DNA of 64,000 nucleotides from Thysanoteuthis rhombus (GCA_963457665.1 OY735202.1:78462166-78526165); one strand, 5' to 3'; positions 33,366 to 46,399 are shown, counted from the stretch's first letter. A program made the numbers and translations. Notes: generated from the letters alone by a model not told the origin.

Positions 33366-35476
33366 CTAGGCATAAAATATAAGAGTCAAGTATGGATTAC
33401 AATGAATAACATTTGATGTGTGAAATGGAATTGAAAAGATTGAAATGATGAAAGTGTTCTGAAGGAGGACATCTCCAACTTTTTGCATTTGCAGACCTTG
33501 AGACTGAGCGGGAAGTTTTGGGGACTTTTGGTGTACGCGACCAGAAGCATTTACAGACTAGATACGTTTTTGTAAGCATGATATTGAATAATTTTTAAAT
33601 ACAAAACCTACAAAGATACATGACTTTAAATTTATGAATATAAATAACCAGTCTTAATTCAACATTTAGCATAGCTTTTTTTAATGAAAACCAATTACTG
33701 AAGCCTGGTACAAAGGACACATTTTAATTTTTTGCACCAACACCGCATATTTCATTCGAAATTGAACAGTCTATATCTCAAGATCAGCCGGGACCCAAGT
33801 GTTCTGTGGAACCAAGCATGAGAACCCCTGGCCTAAACAGTCGTAACATGAAGATCCATCAAACCAATACACAAGGCGGACCTACGTTTATAGGAATTTG
33901 AAGTTTTCAAAGTATTTAAAATTTTTAAGTTTCAGAAATTCAAGTTTGAAAAGAAAAAAATGTGTAGAAGACAAAGTGAAAGATAGTATTCACAGTCTAT
34001 TGTATGCTGAATGGGGTTTTGAATAATGCCTCAACGTGTGGATATAGCGCATGCTCGAGTATTTGTCATGATTGAGTCTGGTTCAAAATCCCTAATCACA
34101 CTTGCTCGCATACCGTTTCACTGGATATTGACTGGTCGAATCTTTAGTTTGCAGGATTTTCATTTTCCTTTCTGCTCATTTGAAAAATGCTGGAAGATCA
34201 TTTGAACGACCGAATAGACTTTCCTTTCGTACTTTATCATCTCCCCAAAATAGGTCAACTTTTTCCCTCTAAAATTAGTGTGGTGAGGGTTGTAGATTTA
34301 GTATTTACGATTCGGTAAAATACGCCGTATGTTTACTTTTTTTAATGATTTATAAAATAATTGTAGATTTAGTGTTTTGATTGCCATATATTTATCTAGC
34401 ACAGCATTAGTTAAAATGACGGGATTATTTAGGCATGAATAGATTATACGAATACAACAGATCCAGTTTAATAGGATCTTCAGTAATTAAAACCAATCGG
34501 AGCAATCTAATAAGAACCGACCAACACGGAGGTAATCATCGCTAATTTGCTTCGTTTATTATGACCGGTGCACCGTTTATTTGTACCAAGAAGCAGAACT
34601 TTCGAATTGCCATTTTTTTTATATAAAATCTGATAGATTTACTAAATATATCCATATTTTAATTCTCAAAACAACTATTTCTAATATTTTAGTTCGTGAA
34701 AAGAAACTCAAGTTGTTGGTTTCTGTGCAATAAATAAGTCGTTCGCTTAATCGGAGCAACTGGTTATTGGGTCCAAAATCGTTGGCCCCGATGTGGTTCT
34801 ATGACACGCACACTTTATTTTTCAATATAGATACATTTATTTAAAGAAGAAGAAGAAAAACACGTTCGCATAAATCGAACAAAATATATTTTCTCTCGAC
34901 TCATATTTTATGTTTTATTAAAAAAATAGTTTCAAGATAATAAAGTCACAGAATTGGGTGAACACGAATTTTCATTTTAGTATGAAAACATTAGCTTTAT
35001 ATCTTGCCCCAAAAGTCATCCATAGAATTACTAATCGAATAAATGTATGGATTTTTTTATTATTTATATTTTTTCCTTTCAGAATATTGGTAGACATTAG
35101 GGAAAAATACTATGAAAAATTCACGACCGAATAAAGAAGCCAAATCGTGTTATTCCATTTCAAATGTTACGGATCAATTATTATTATAGCAAATTTTTGG
35201 TCACCGAATAATTTCACGAAATTCAAAATTAATTTGACCATCACATTCTCCTGATCGGACGCCTCCCGATTATTTTCATTTGGTTACATCAGTTTATTTC
35301 GAGTGATAAACTAGACATGTTTTTTTTCCACTTCAATTCACTGAAAAGTTCCATTACTTTTAATGCTTTTCACTGTCGATACAAGCGATAAATAGCAGTC
35401 AATAAATTCAAGAGCTAGCGATATTGTGTCACGATCACTCAGTATCAATGTCGTTATAATTTGAGAAAAGACCTAC
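33366..35476. other. Intron between exons 16 and 17, no gene seen
   Basis: 2.1 kb of AT-rich sequence. No repeat copy with clear limits and no exon-like stretch. Confidence 0.5.
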
Positions 35477-35733
35477 CTTATTTCCTTTCTCAGGTTTGGC
35501 AATCTCAACTTCTGCATATCTCCAGTTCATACCATGGGTGCCATACTTCGTCCACACAGGACTTTTCTTCTCACCAATGTTCTTTACATAGACATTTAAG
35601 GTACCAGGGGTTTCCCCACCCATATGATACCAGAAAGTAAGGCAGACGGGTCGGGTTTGTTCAATAAAGTCACTCATGAGACGCGCAGTCCGTTCGAAAG
35701 TCATCTTTGAAGATTCCAACCAGATGTAACCTC
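35477..35733 (-). CDS. Exon 16: MAM6, central part
   Basis: Residues 914-999. Encodes GGYIWLESSK, CLTFWYHMGGETPG, L-N-V-Y-V and W-T-K-Y-G-T-H-G-M-N-W. Acceptor TTTTTAG, donor GTAGGT, exit phase 0. Confidence 0.94.
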
Positions 35734-38700
35734 CTAAAAAGATAAGAATGTGTTAATTATGGTGCACCCACTAAGCTGAACATCGCTGCTCTTTGAAGCA
35801 TTGGTTACCAAACTTCTTAGACCATCAATAGCTTCATATGTGACAAAGTGGATTAAATTAGGTCTAAATGACTCCATTGATTACCGCAAAACTTAAACCT
35901 ACTTCGTTAACATTTAATATTATACTAATTAGTGTAGAAACAAAACGCTTCACGTAGTAAGAACAAGGGTCGGAATGGGCGATCAGGCTGTGCCCGTGAA
36001 CCCAAAGCACTAAAAATGCGTAAATTTCAAAACAAACATGTTCAATCACAATTGCCTGTACATATAATGGATGGTAGATTGCAGTGGGTTAAGGGACCAA
36101 TAACCCTTTTTGCCCAGGGTCCCAAATCACTGACAGTCCGCCCCCCGGTAAGAACTATGGCTGTAGTAGCAGTAGTAGTGTAATCGCTGTGTTTATATAA
36201 GCTAAGCGTGTTGTCGCTCTTTGCTACGTAACTGAGGGTTATAAATGACCGATACAATAATTTTTGGCATGTTCATACGTCTAGATAAAAAGAACTTAAT
36301 CGTATGCAAATGAACACGTGCAAATGGAAATATCACATTGTGGTAAGTGGAACAGACTGCATTCTGCAAGGCGCAGAAAGGGGAATGAACGAAGATCATT
36401 GTGTGTAAATCTGTTTTTTTTTAACTGAGGCTTATGAATTGCCGATATCATAGTTTTCAGCATGGTTGGTTTCACACATTTAAAAACTTAATTGGTCGTG
36501 AAAAAGATTCGTATATTTCCTGACAATATGTCTATGCTAAGTATCAGATTACACCATTTCAGAACGAATGAAGGTAATTGTCTGAATGTACTTGTGTAGA
36601 TAACTGAGATTAGTGTCCAGCAAAAATATTCTAGGAAGTGGAATCACTACTCAGAGCGCATGATCAGTTGATTGAGACACGTCATATCCGTTGTTGAGCA
36701 TCCTGGTTGCGTTGTTGCTCTAAGTAATGATTCGACTTTCTCGAACCAACAACGCCTGACGAAAGCTGGAGGGTAAGCGACCAAAACCTTGTGAACATAT
36801 AGACAAGGTAAATAGCCCGACCATATACATAGTGATCGATACATCCTATCCAATAAAACTGGAACACGAATAGTCAGAGAAAATTTTTATTGTTTTTACT
36901 TAATGACTGAATATTATCTTATTAGGTTCCGTCAAAAGTGATCTGTATCGGTTACATATGAAATCCTCGATCCCTGATTTATTTCTGAGACAGGATAGCT
37001 AAAAGAAATTTAGGTCAAGATTCGTTAAATCGTAATTGATGAAAACGATATAATTTTTATTAACTTACTTTCTTAGAGACTTTCATTATTGGGAAAATCT
37101 AACTTTTTGCTTGAAACGAATGGAGTGGAAATAGAGTAGGTGATCTATTCACAATGTACCATGATTTAATCCTTGACATTGTCTTTGTGGCTTTTTTTGC
37201 GACAGCAAGCGTTTCATCAAATTTTGAAAGAATTGCTTTGATTATTGGACACTAATCATGTCACAACCAATCAAATCCTATCTCTTTTAGAAGCTTCACC
37301 AATCACAACCATTGATGTAACTAAAAACGTTCAAAACGCTGTGTATGCAACATTTCTCTCCCCCTTTATTTCATGTATCATCCATACCATGATCCTGGAA
37401 TGAAAATAAAGCGTCCAATTTGTTCACTTTTTGCAGCTCACTTCTATTAAGCAGTCGAAACTTTGTCAAATGCCAAATATAACTACAATAGATTCATTGG
37501 ATAAACCAATCTGCAAAGACCATTTTTTCAATATTGGTTTTTGATCGAAGTTTGTCATTCCAATGGTTTCGCGTATATCTAAATCTGCTGGTTTGCATTG
37601 TTCCAGAAACATGACCGTGAAAGTTTCATGCTCCTTCAAATCATTCTTACATAAGGTTAAAAAGGGTCTGGATTCTACATTTCAGCCTCGTTTTGATTGA
37701 ATTAAATTGCATTCTGATTACGGCGTAATCTGGAAATTTGCGCTTCTAACTTGAAACAATTTCAAGGGCCGGATTTAACCCCCCCTTGCTGGGGTGCTGG
37801 TAGAATTAAGGAGGGGGGAAGATTCTACACTGGATCCCTAAAGAACTGAAAATCTTCACTGACAGGGTCATAGCATCCTCTGGAGATTTGAGCTTCTTTT
37901 GAGTTTTCAAGATCAAAGTTTAGAAGTAGTAATTTTTTGAATAATTTATTCTTTGTATGGCGTCACATTGGCGAAGTATATCAGCAGCCGCTCCAGAACA
38001 ATAATTGCTTTCATATCACTATGAAATGTCTTTTACAGAAGGTGCAGAAAGAAATTTTGGTGTTTGAATCAGTGGATATTGGACTGGGTGATGGAGCAAT
38101 AAAAGAAAAGATTGATTTATTCTGTTCTCCGGAGTATTTTAGTCCAGTGACCGCCCTAAATTGGGTGTCACTTGGGACGGTGAGTCATGGCGTCACTTTC
38201 CTTCTTCCAGGATATCTAGAATTTTGGCACTATACTATTTGTTAATCATAATTTACCCCTATTATTAAATATGATGACATCAGCCTGGAGAACTTCCGGC
38301 GATATCGTGTAGGCATTCATCAGCGTATACCCGAATGTGTGAAAAAAAACGGAGAAATATCTCGATCGAAAGATTTCCCTCGATCTGCCCCAAATCAAAC
38401 CAACTTTTCCTTACTCCATTGCCAGTCTCTCAACATTTCAAGTTCATCGAGTACAGTCGGAGATTTTGTGAGGAGACGGATGCTTTATTAGAAAAAAAGA
38501 TTACAAAAAAACTATGACATTTTTTTTGAGCATTCATCTCGATTCCTCTGATGGGACCAGCCAAGGCGGGTTGTCGCTCCCTCCAATTGGTCCACCACGT
38601 TTCTAGTCCAAATGATGGAAAGATAGCTGACAAATCAAATCTTTTGAGAGAGAGAGAGAGAGGGAGAAATAATTTCCGCTCTTATTGAAGTAACCTTTTA

Positions 38701-39029
38701 GCAAATCTAACAATTCGTAAAGGTTAATAGTACTGACATACATAGTTTAATATATCCAACAGCGTGGCTTGACCACAAACGTCAATGTAACACGTGGTCG
38801 AATGAACTCAAAGCACGTAATCAGGTCAAATAATTCATGTATACGCATGATTAGGTGACCTTAAACATGGAAAAACATGAAAAAACAACCAGCAAGTCAC
38901 AAGGGAACTAGCAAATCATGCTCTTCAATCATTCAATGTCATTACTGAATATGAGAGACGTGTATTCCTGTTACGTCACGTTGCTAAATAGATTTTAATA
39001 GGCTGAAATATATGAATATATCAACAAAC
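35734..39029. other. Intron between exons 15 and 16, no gene seen
   Basis: 3.3 kb, the second-longest intron here. A plus-strand frame of 102 codons (37,937-38,245) has no family signature and no start context I can support; a GA run is at 38,645-38,663. Confidence 0.5.
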
Positions 39030-39170
39030 CCATGTTGTTATCCTTTGTATGATCCGACCGCGGTCCTCCAGTAGCGGAAGATCCGGTTGCCAGAGTCCAA
39101 TCAGCATTTTCTGATGTGTCTTGTTTCCAACCACAGAAATTGAGCTCAAAGTCACAATGGAACATTGACT
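39030..39170 (-). CDS. Exon 15: MAM6, N-terminal part
   Basis: Residues 867-913. Encodes HCDFELNFCGWKQD, A-D-W, and GGPRSDHTKDNNMG. Phase 1 on both sides. Donor GTTTGT is a weak but GT-type site; acceptor CTTTTCAG. Confidence 0.92.
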
Positions 39171-39339
39171 CTGAAAAGAACGAAAATAATTCAACATAAT
39201 TCAATAAATGATGTTTTCAGATGCATCCACATATCTCTATTAGACACCATTCAGTCGATCTGTCAGTCTCACGTTAAATAATAGAAATAGGAAGGAAAAG
39301 GTATGATGCCATTAGAATGCATGACGTCATTAAAGGTGG

Positions 39340-39575
39340 GATGAATTAAAAAGTTTATTCAAATCGAATTTTTATTGCTAATGATGTCATAACAGAAAAT
39401 GTCCAAAAGACGCCAAAATGGCCGATATCGATTTTCATTGAAACTAATATATCCTTTTTATAATATTTTACTAGTATAAGAATCGAAAGAAAGATTACAT
39501 GTTCTTCCTTCTCCTCCTGCTACTACTACCACCACGTATGGTGGACGTATCGTTGAACTTATGGTGCTTATTTAT
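39340..39575 (-). repeat. Dispersed repeat R2, inverted copy
   Basis: Holds ATGATGTCATAACAGAAAAT, CCAAAATGGCCGATATCG, then CTCCTCCTGCTACTACTACC and GGACGTATCGTTGAACTTAT, the reverse complement of the order seen at 31.5 and 46.4 kb. Confidence 0.6.
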
Positions 39576-39644
39576 TACTTCCTGTCCGATATTAGATGGT
39601 ACATTTGCATTTAAATTTCATATGCTTAATGTAACTACATGTCT

Positions 39645-39995
39645 AACGTGTCACTTGATGGAAACCGTCATTTGACAGCATGCGTTTTTGGGGGCAATCA
39701 ATTGGAAAAAAGGGTGATCAATAAAAAAGTCACTTATCTCACCTTTTGTTAGGCAGTGTTCACTAAAAAGTCTGAATTTTCAAAAATAAAACAAGTGGGT
39801 ACAAACTTACATTGCAAACTGATCACCCTACCAAAATCTACTGGGGTGGGGATGTTTAAAAAACAAACAAACAACGTTTTTGAAGATATATGGAAGAATG
39901 ACTGTTTGAATTCTCAGCCATCTAGCTCTATTGGCACAGCCTGTACGCGTTATACATTCATAGCCAGCCGGACTGACTTGAAAACTGAAGAAACC
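39645..39995 (+). repeat. Dispersed repeat family R1, near-full copy
   Basis: GATGGAAACCGTCATTTGAC, AGCATGCG, GGGTGATCAATAAAAAAGTC, CAGTGTTCACTAAAAAGTCT, ACATTGCAAACTGATC and CATAGCCAGCCGG in order; the same order is at 59.5 kb and, inverted, at 43.5 and 45.8 kb. No coding capacity seen. Confidence 0.75.
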
Positions 39996-40308
39996 CATAA
40001 TGACAGTTTTGGTTGTAATTTTCTAATCATGGAGGGGAAGTAATATTTATCCTTTATTATCAGATTGAGTATTGTAATCCCTTGTTTTGATTTTCATCGT
40101 TATTAACCGTCATCTCAATTCTCCATTTATTTCATTAATTAAGCGTTATGTAGAATTGACGTTTGAGTTTTACTTATGAATATGTAGGTTCATTTTCTCA
40201 AATTGTTTACACTTCATATTGTAGAAAAAAAACTCATTCATGTGTTCATTTGAATTAAATTTTATGGCACTTTATGATGTGTTCACACATCCCTCCCTAT
40301 AGGACGCT

Positions 40309-40705
40309 GTTTAAACAAAAGAAAGTCTATTTAATCACTGTCCCACAGCAGCAAATTGTGACACAAGGTCGGGCTTAATGTGGGAAGAAATAGTACCTTA
40401 CCGCCAAAAATTGGCTCCAGCTGACACAGTTACCCGCGAAAGCTGGGCCGAGTAATGATGGGAGTGCCTAAGGACGAGTCCAAAGGCCTCCCGTTGCGCT
40501 TAGCAAACGCAGCCTCGGTATAACCTCATTGGCCAACGTTTGCACCGGCGCACTCGGTCTTTGATACCTTCCACACAATCTCCGGCCCATTCAACGGGCA
40601 AGTGTCAGTACCGACTCCTCGGTCTATGCCGTGGAACAGATACTACACTTTGATCCCGAAGATTGGGCCAGAAACCTGTGCCAGGCAAGTTTAAACAAAA
40701 GAAAG
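40309..40705. mobile_element. 363-bp insert flanked by perfect 17-bp direct repeats
   Basis: GTTTAAACAAAAGAAAG occurs at 40,309-40,325 and 40,689-40,705. The DNA between is much richer in GC than its surroundings (for example CGCGAAAGCTGGGCCGAG and CCTCGGTCTATGCCGTGG). The repeats look like a target-site duplication, so the block is probably a retroposed or transposed sequence. I do not recognise its source and see no poly(A) end. Confidence 0.7.
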
Positions 40706-41757
40706 GAGAAGGACTGGCTTTTGTGCTGTACTTAACAGCTGCTATTATGTCACAAGAGATGTGATGTCATCAATAAATGACGTTTCAAGCGTTTGTTTCC
40801 TATAGTGCAGGGAAATATCGTTTTTTTTTTAATTAGCAACTGAAACTGTCTTCAAAAATGGTTGTAATCAGTTAATCATTTGTTTTTCCATCTAAGAATG
40901 AAATACATACTCATTTAGAGACAAAGACTTTTCCCTATCTTGCTTTATTTTTTGATACATCTTTGTCTGATACGATAATGGCCGCCATTTATTATGCTTG
41001 AAAGCAGGGGCAGGTCATTCTTGTCAATATTGTTCAGTTTACAATGTAAGTCTATGCTAAAATGAGAAAGATGGCAAATGTTAACAGGGGAATTAATCTT
41101 GTAATGTCGATGGGTTCTTTGGTTAATGCGGTGCAAGGGATGAAATCTCTTTCCGAATAACTTCGTTTTTGAAAATGTATAGTTGCATTTTGGAAAAGAA
41201 TAATCATTTTTATTTTTTCAATGATTCTACACCTTAGGGATACATGCGCGCACACATTTAGAAACTTTAGGGCAGGCTTGACTTGGTTCACTGGACAGAT
41301 CCCATTGATGCTCTCAGGACGAGCCTGAGTATGCTGGTCAGTGATTCTGGGGTGGGGGACAATTCCAGACGAGTTCTTTTTCGATTTACTTGAACATATT
41401 GCTTTGATAACAACCTCACAGATCGTTGGGTCAGGCAACGTGGAAGGATTGAGTAATCACCACGTTTACTCCACCTATAGACACTGGGGAGGGGGAGCTG
41501 ATAAAGGAGAGGGTTTAAGAGAGAAAGCTCCACACATTGGACGAATTTCATGCTAGCCGGAATGTATATGTTACGGTGTCACTGTATTGAGGACATGTTC
41601 CAGGAATGTTGCACCGTTGATGGAGGTCATTCTGAGCACCTAAGAGACTGAACATGACCCGACCAGAACTGTGCACCAACTTTTGGCCCACCTTGTATGA
41701 TAGTAAAAACACTTCGAACCTGAAAATCAGACTAAAATCTAAAATGTTTATTCTTAC
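40706..41757. other. Intron remainder, no gene seen
   Basis: Some open frames of 60-130 codons overlap on both strands, none with a domain or splice fit. A part near 41,270-41,700 is less AT-rich and may be another old repeat. Confidence 0.4.
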
Positions 41758-42018
41758 CGAGTGTGGATGGTTGTGTAATGATTCCGACTGAAGGTGTGGT
41801 CTGTGTTTCACAGGAACCATCCAGAAATAGAACATCATCGATAGCAATGTCGCTCGCTTGGGTCGGTCCTCTTACACCTTCGAATACCACTGAGAAAGGG
41901 TCAGTAGAAACGACAGTAATACTTGCACTCAGCCAGTCCTGTCCCTGGTCCCCGCTTTTTGACCACAAACGTTTGGCTTTGTTGTGAGACCACATATAGA
42001 TATTAAGTTTTCCCATTC
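41758..42018 (-). CDS. Exon 14: MAM5, central part b, C-terminal part and linker
   Basis: Residues 780-866. Encodes GKLNIYMWSHNK, L-W-S-K-S-G-D-Q-G-Q-D-W, then directly VVFEGVRGPTQASDIAIDDV and the Cys in GSC, followed by a Thr/Pro-rich linker. This is the only MAM here without the phase 0 intron before FEG. Donor GTAAGA. Confidence 0.93.
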
Positions 42019-42664
42019 CTGTGAAAATAAATGAATAAAATTGCATCAGTCGTTTTGACTAAGATTCTCAAAGAGATGAAATTTGATGGGCTGAACTGGT
42101 TTCTACCAATCAAAAGTAAATTCGGAAAGGTTTGCTCAGGTCTAGAATCGATTGCTGGGTCGACAGTTCAACAATCGGGATGTTGAAAGTGGCCGAAACC
42201 GCTGTAACGAAGAAATCAACCAATAAAAGCAATGCACAAGACGAGTGTTTTTATTTTTTATTCTTATGTTTGAGAATTTTAACAATTTAGGAAAAATATT
42301 TAAGAACACCCAAACGAAGAGAAATTATTCCTATTTTCATAATCTATGGTAAATAAATTTCACGTACATTCGATAAATTTTACGGCTCTTTTCTTCTAAA
42401 CGGTGCAACGTAGCCAGATGCATTGAATTGAAGTGCCCCTAAAATGTGCTAGCTTAAAGAATGCAAAAAATATCTTGGTGATTTATAATATAATCATATT
42501 AGTGTAGGTCTGCATTCGCGCCAAACATTTAAAATCATCTGATTTTTTCTTATATATTTTATATAATAGGACAGACACACACACATATGTGAGAATGTTT
42601 GCGTACCCACCATCATTTTTTCCCTAAACGGTGCATTGTAGCCAACTATTTTGAATAGCAGTGA

Positions 42665-42667
<3 letters not shown>

Positions 42668-42711
<44 letters not shown>
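42668..42711. repeat. (TA)n microsatellite
   Basis: About 22 TA units, some 60 nt downstream of the exon 13 donor. Confidence 0.95.
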
Positions 42712-42713
<2 letters not shown>

Positions 42714-42770
42714 AACTCAGTTACCTACACTTTGGTTGAAACCATTGTCTCAAAACGCAAGAAGACTCAC

Positions 42771-42893
42771 CCATTCCGTGCATATTATACCAGAACTTGA
42801 AGCATGTACCCGTCGTTTTTTCATGCACCCAGCTGGCGAACAAAGCATTTTGATTTGCTTTGATTCCTGTCGCTTCAATAAACATGTAGTGAC
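42771..42893 (-). CDS. Exon 13: MAM5, central part a
   Basis: Residues 739-779. Encodes GHYMFIEATGIKAN and CFKFWYNMHGMG. The central segment is split by an extra phase 1 intron right after the HGMG turn; MAM9 and MAM11 have a comparable split. Acceptor GTTCCAG, donor GTGAGT. Confidence 0.92.
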
Positions 42894-43499
42894 CTGGAAC
42901 GAAAAACGAATCAACAATTTATAATGATACGGAAGAGAAATCCGTAGAGCAAAAAATTCCTTCAAAGTAAATTTTTTTTCTATGTCTTAAGAAAAGAAAA
43001 AAGAACTTTATTCTAAGAATCTAGAACAAATCGTCAATACAAATTGTACATTTACTTTTAAACTTATCAGTAGATTTTTATTGGCTAAGTTGGGGGAAAA
43101 TCGGAAAGATTTAGCTAATAAATGGGTGATTTAGCAACCCTTATCCCACATTTTCCCTCTCCCCTTCGCTTAGCAAGCGGTAGCAGCATTTCTTTGCCCT
43201 CTTTTTCATTGAAGAGGTGTTTGTCCAATTGTCCATTTTTACGGAAGGGTATGGGGCGTTTGACCCACCGTCATCTTTTACAGTGGGGGTTGGGGTGTTT
43301 GTCCTAATCTGAGTGGAGGTTGTTTTAGGGCTTTGTGTCTGGATGCCATAGATTAACATGGACCCCTCAAAACGTGTGGGATTCTTATTGCGCATGCTCC
43401 AAAAATAGCTTACTTTGAAAGTTTATTCACGTTTCACTTACTTGAAAATCTTTCTTGCTAAAAATTTGCAATATGTAAGAAATACGTATATACTTTAGA

Positions 43500-43920
43500 A
43501 ACCGTCAACCAAAACTAGCAAATTGGGTTTCTTCAGGTTTTAAGTGATTCTAGCTGGCTGGCTATCCATCTTTATGTGTCGCATGATCAGGCCGCACCAA
43601 TGGTGTTATAAGGTAGGAAATTCAAACATTTACTCCTTACGTATAGGAGAATAGTTTTCAAAAAGGAAATTTCCCCCCTCCCAAATAGTTTTGTAGTGTG
43701 TGTCTGGGGTTTACAAAGCTAAAATGGTCCGTTGTGTTCGGTATTCTACGCGGTTCTTTTTGAAAATTTTGACTTCTTATGTGATCACCCCCCCCAAAGT
43801 TGAAAGGAGTAATTCTGTTATTGATCACCCCTTTCCCTAATTTTTAATTGATCCCTTGACACGACATGCTGCCAAAAGATGTTGTTTACGTGACAGTCTC
43901 TATAAATGAGACTTGTTCTT
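43500..43920 (-). repeat. Dispersed repeat family R1, inverted copy
   Basis: TAGCTGGCTGGCTATCC, GTGATCACCCCCCC, TTGATCACCCCTTTCC, TTGACACGACATGCTGCC and TTTACGTGACAGTCTC are the reverse complement of the 59.5-kb copy in order. Confidence 0.75.
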
Positions 43921-44032
43921 TTTATTACTTGAGGGTGCAACAGTGTGCGATTTGAATTAACCAAAAATAAATCATTATCGTCAAAAGGGATAAAAAAAAG
44001 CATTTTTTCAATTGAAGTAAATAGTTCGTTAC

Positions 44033-44261
44033 CTCTCGGAGATTGTAAGGTGTGATCTGCCAATGGACCTGTTTCAGGAGAAATAGTTCTTCCTTGTCCA
44101 CGTATCCAATCGAAGTCGTCCCCTTTAACGTTACTGAATCCACAGAAGTCTTGCTCAAAATCGCAGATGCCATTGTTGAAACAAGGACCTGGAAGATGCT
44201 CCACATCGTCAATTGCTATAATGCCGTTATTGCTTGAGTCTTGTTCAGTTTCGAATATCAA
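44033..44261 (-). CDS. Exon 12: end of MAM4 fused to start of MAM5
   Basis: Residues 663-738. Encodes LIFETEQDSSNNGIIAIDDV with the closing Cys (GPC) of MAM4, then with no intron the start of MAM5 (ICDFEQDFCGFSNV, DDFDW, ETGPLADHTLQS). The phase 1 intron that separates most neighbouring MAMs is missing here, as it is in exon 20. Donor GTAACG. Confidence 0.94.
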
Positions 44262-45177
44262 CTTTGAAGAGAGAGAAATATATGTTATTTACTCTTATAT
44301 TTATTGATCGCTTGTGTCCGCTTTCGAACTCCAGTGGATAAATAAATAAAATAATAATGATAATATGAATTCATATCAAGTACCCTTTCACAGGATCCTC
44401 AACACTCAAGTCCCTACTGAACAAAAGCTCTTGAAAACATGTAAAAACATTCCAGTAAAAATCATTGTTTGTTGAAGGAAAGTTGGAGAAATTTGTCAAT
44501 AAAGTTACTCATAGTACAGGTCAGGAGCCACAATTATGAAGTCTATTTTTTTTTCTATTAGGTTTATTTAATTATGAAAGTCTCGAAACAAGAAAGTTTT
44601 CATTTTTTTCTTTTCACTTATGACACCATGTTCCAGGTATCATAGGGAAACTGATTCTGATGTCTGGATTGGGAAGAAAAAAAAATGGACATTTTTTTGC
44701 AAATGGAATTGAAGGACATTTAAAAAAAATACCAAAATGTGCAAGAGAAGTAACTTTAATGAAAAGTTACTCTTGAATTAATATCTGAATTCAGGGGTTA
44801 ATACAATAATTGAATCACTTATCAACCTAATTGCAGTTAAAACAAGCAACGATATTTTTCTGCAGCCGTATAACAAATTTCTTGCCAAGGGACGCTACCT
44901 GGCACCATCGTTATCTTTGGTGCAGTCTCACGTGTGAATTTATTATAAAGAAATATATAATCCAACAGTGACTAAGAACTAAACAAGGAAGAGAAATTGA
45001 AAATATGAATAAATAGATTAAGAGGCGGGTTATCCAACCAGAAAAATAGACAACCCCCTAAAAACGCCCTAAATAGGGATCTTGAATAAATCGAATCATT
45101 CGAGATTTGGGGGTAAATCTTTAACAATTCTTCCATTAGGTTTGATGAGGTTTAAAATAATAAGATCCCATTAATCC

Positions 45178-45640
45178 TAAAAAGAAGGGTGTATAACCAA
45201 TGCATCCTCCCAATAGTCACTTATGGAGCTGAAACATGGAACTTAACCAAGAGACAGACCCGTAGACTGAGAACCATGCAACGTGCACATGAAAGAATAA
45301 TGCTGGGCCTCACATGGAGAGACCACAAAACAGCACAACACATCCGGGAAAAGACAAGAGTTAGAGACATCATAGAATCCATTAAAAATCTCAAATGGCG
45401 GCGGGCTGGCCATGTTGCAAGAATGGCTGACAATCGATGGACATCACGACTCACAACATGGATTCCCCGAGACCACATGCGCAACCGAGGCCGGCAAAAT
45501 ATTAGATGGAGAGATGAACTAGACAAGTTCAGGAAGTACTGGCTCCGTGACGCCCATGATAGAGAAGTGTGGCAAATCCTGGGGAAGGTCTATGTCCAAC
45601 GACGGACGCTAAAAGACTGATGATGATGATGATGATGATG
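45178..45640 (+). mobile_element. Non-LTR retrotransposon 3' end (family L), best copy
   Basis: An intact 143-codon frame reads NQCILPIVTYGAETW, LRTMQRAHERIMLGL, WRDHKTAQHI, RVRDIIESIKNLKWRRAGHV, ARMADNRWTSRL, RDHMRNRGRQNIRWRDELDK. This is the segment after the RT palm in RTE-like LINEs, whose role is not well defined. The copy ends in (TGA)7 directly after the stop codon, as expected for an element with a short-repeat 3' tail. Everything 5' of this segment is missing. Confidence 0.9.
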
Positions 45641-45819
45641 AAATAGACGCTCCAAGTTGTAGTAATTAAGGAATTTCGCCATTGATGGTTAACGATCCAT
45701 AAAAAAATTGACTGTCAATATCAAAGGAAGTACCTTGATTAGAATCAAGTCCCTTGACCATTTGGTGAATCTTTACTATTCGGTTCATAGAAGAGTTCCA
45801 TTATTTTTTTAAATTCTAA

Positions 45820-46245
45820 AAACTGTCAACATAGGTTTCTTAAAAATTTCAAGTTGGGCTGGCTGACTGGCAATAAATGAATGACGAGTGCAGGCCACAC
45901 CAATGAAGCTACTCCTTGTCACACCTACACAACGTTTTTCTTTTAACCTCCCTATCATTTCCAAATGAGTTTTTTAGTAAGGAGATTCAATTTGCTATTT
46001 AACTTTATGCTAAATTCGTTATTAGCTTGTGCCCAGCTGTGTTTATGCTTCGTCACTACCCAACGAAAGATGGGAAGTAATTCATTCATTATTCATCCCA
46101 TTTTCATTTATCGCCTCAATACGGCATGCTGCCAAAGACGTTGATCAAGTGACCATTCTCTATTGAGCGACCAACCAGACCTGTTCATTGATGAGCTCTG
46201 TGGTCGGTTATAAGCGGTCCATGAATTCAAGGATTTAGAAGTAAA
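45820..46245 (-). repeat. Dispersed repeat family R1, inverted copy
   Basis: GGCTGGCTGACTGGC, CACACCAATGAAG, GCCTCAATACGGCATGCTGC, CAAAGACGTTGATCAAGTGA match the reverse complement of the 59.5-kb copy. Confidence 0.7.
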
Positions 46246-46399
46246 TTAAAAAATTAGAAATACTCGTTTTTATTGACAAAAGTAAAGATATTGTAATGGA
46301 GGTTGCGTTTGCAATTTTTGCTCCAACTTTTCAAAGCATACCCGTCGAGGGATCTAGGGACATCAGTTCCAATTAAGTGTTTCATCACACTTGGGTTCA

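Noticed and set aside
37937..38245. Plus-strand 102-codon ORF in the intron between exons 15 and 16
   Set aside because: No recognisable family, no splice partner and composition like its surroundings; could be chance.
41052..41551. Minus-strand ORFs of 128 and 87 codons upstream of exon 14
   Set aside because: They overlap one another in different frames, match no domain, and the MAM chain joins across them without needing an exon.
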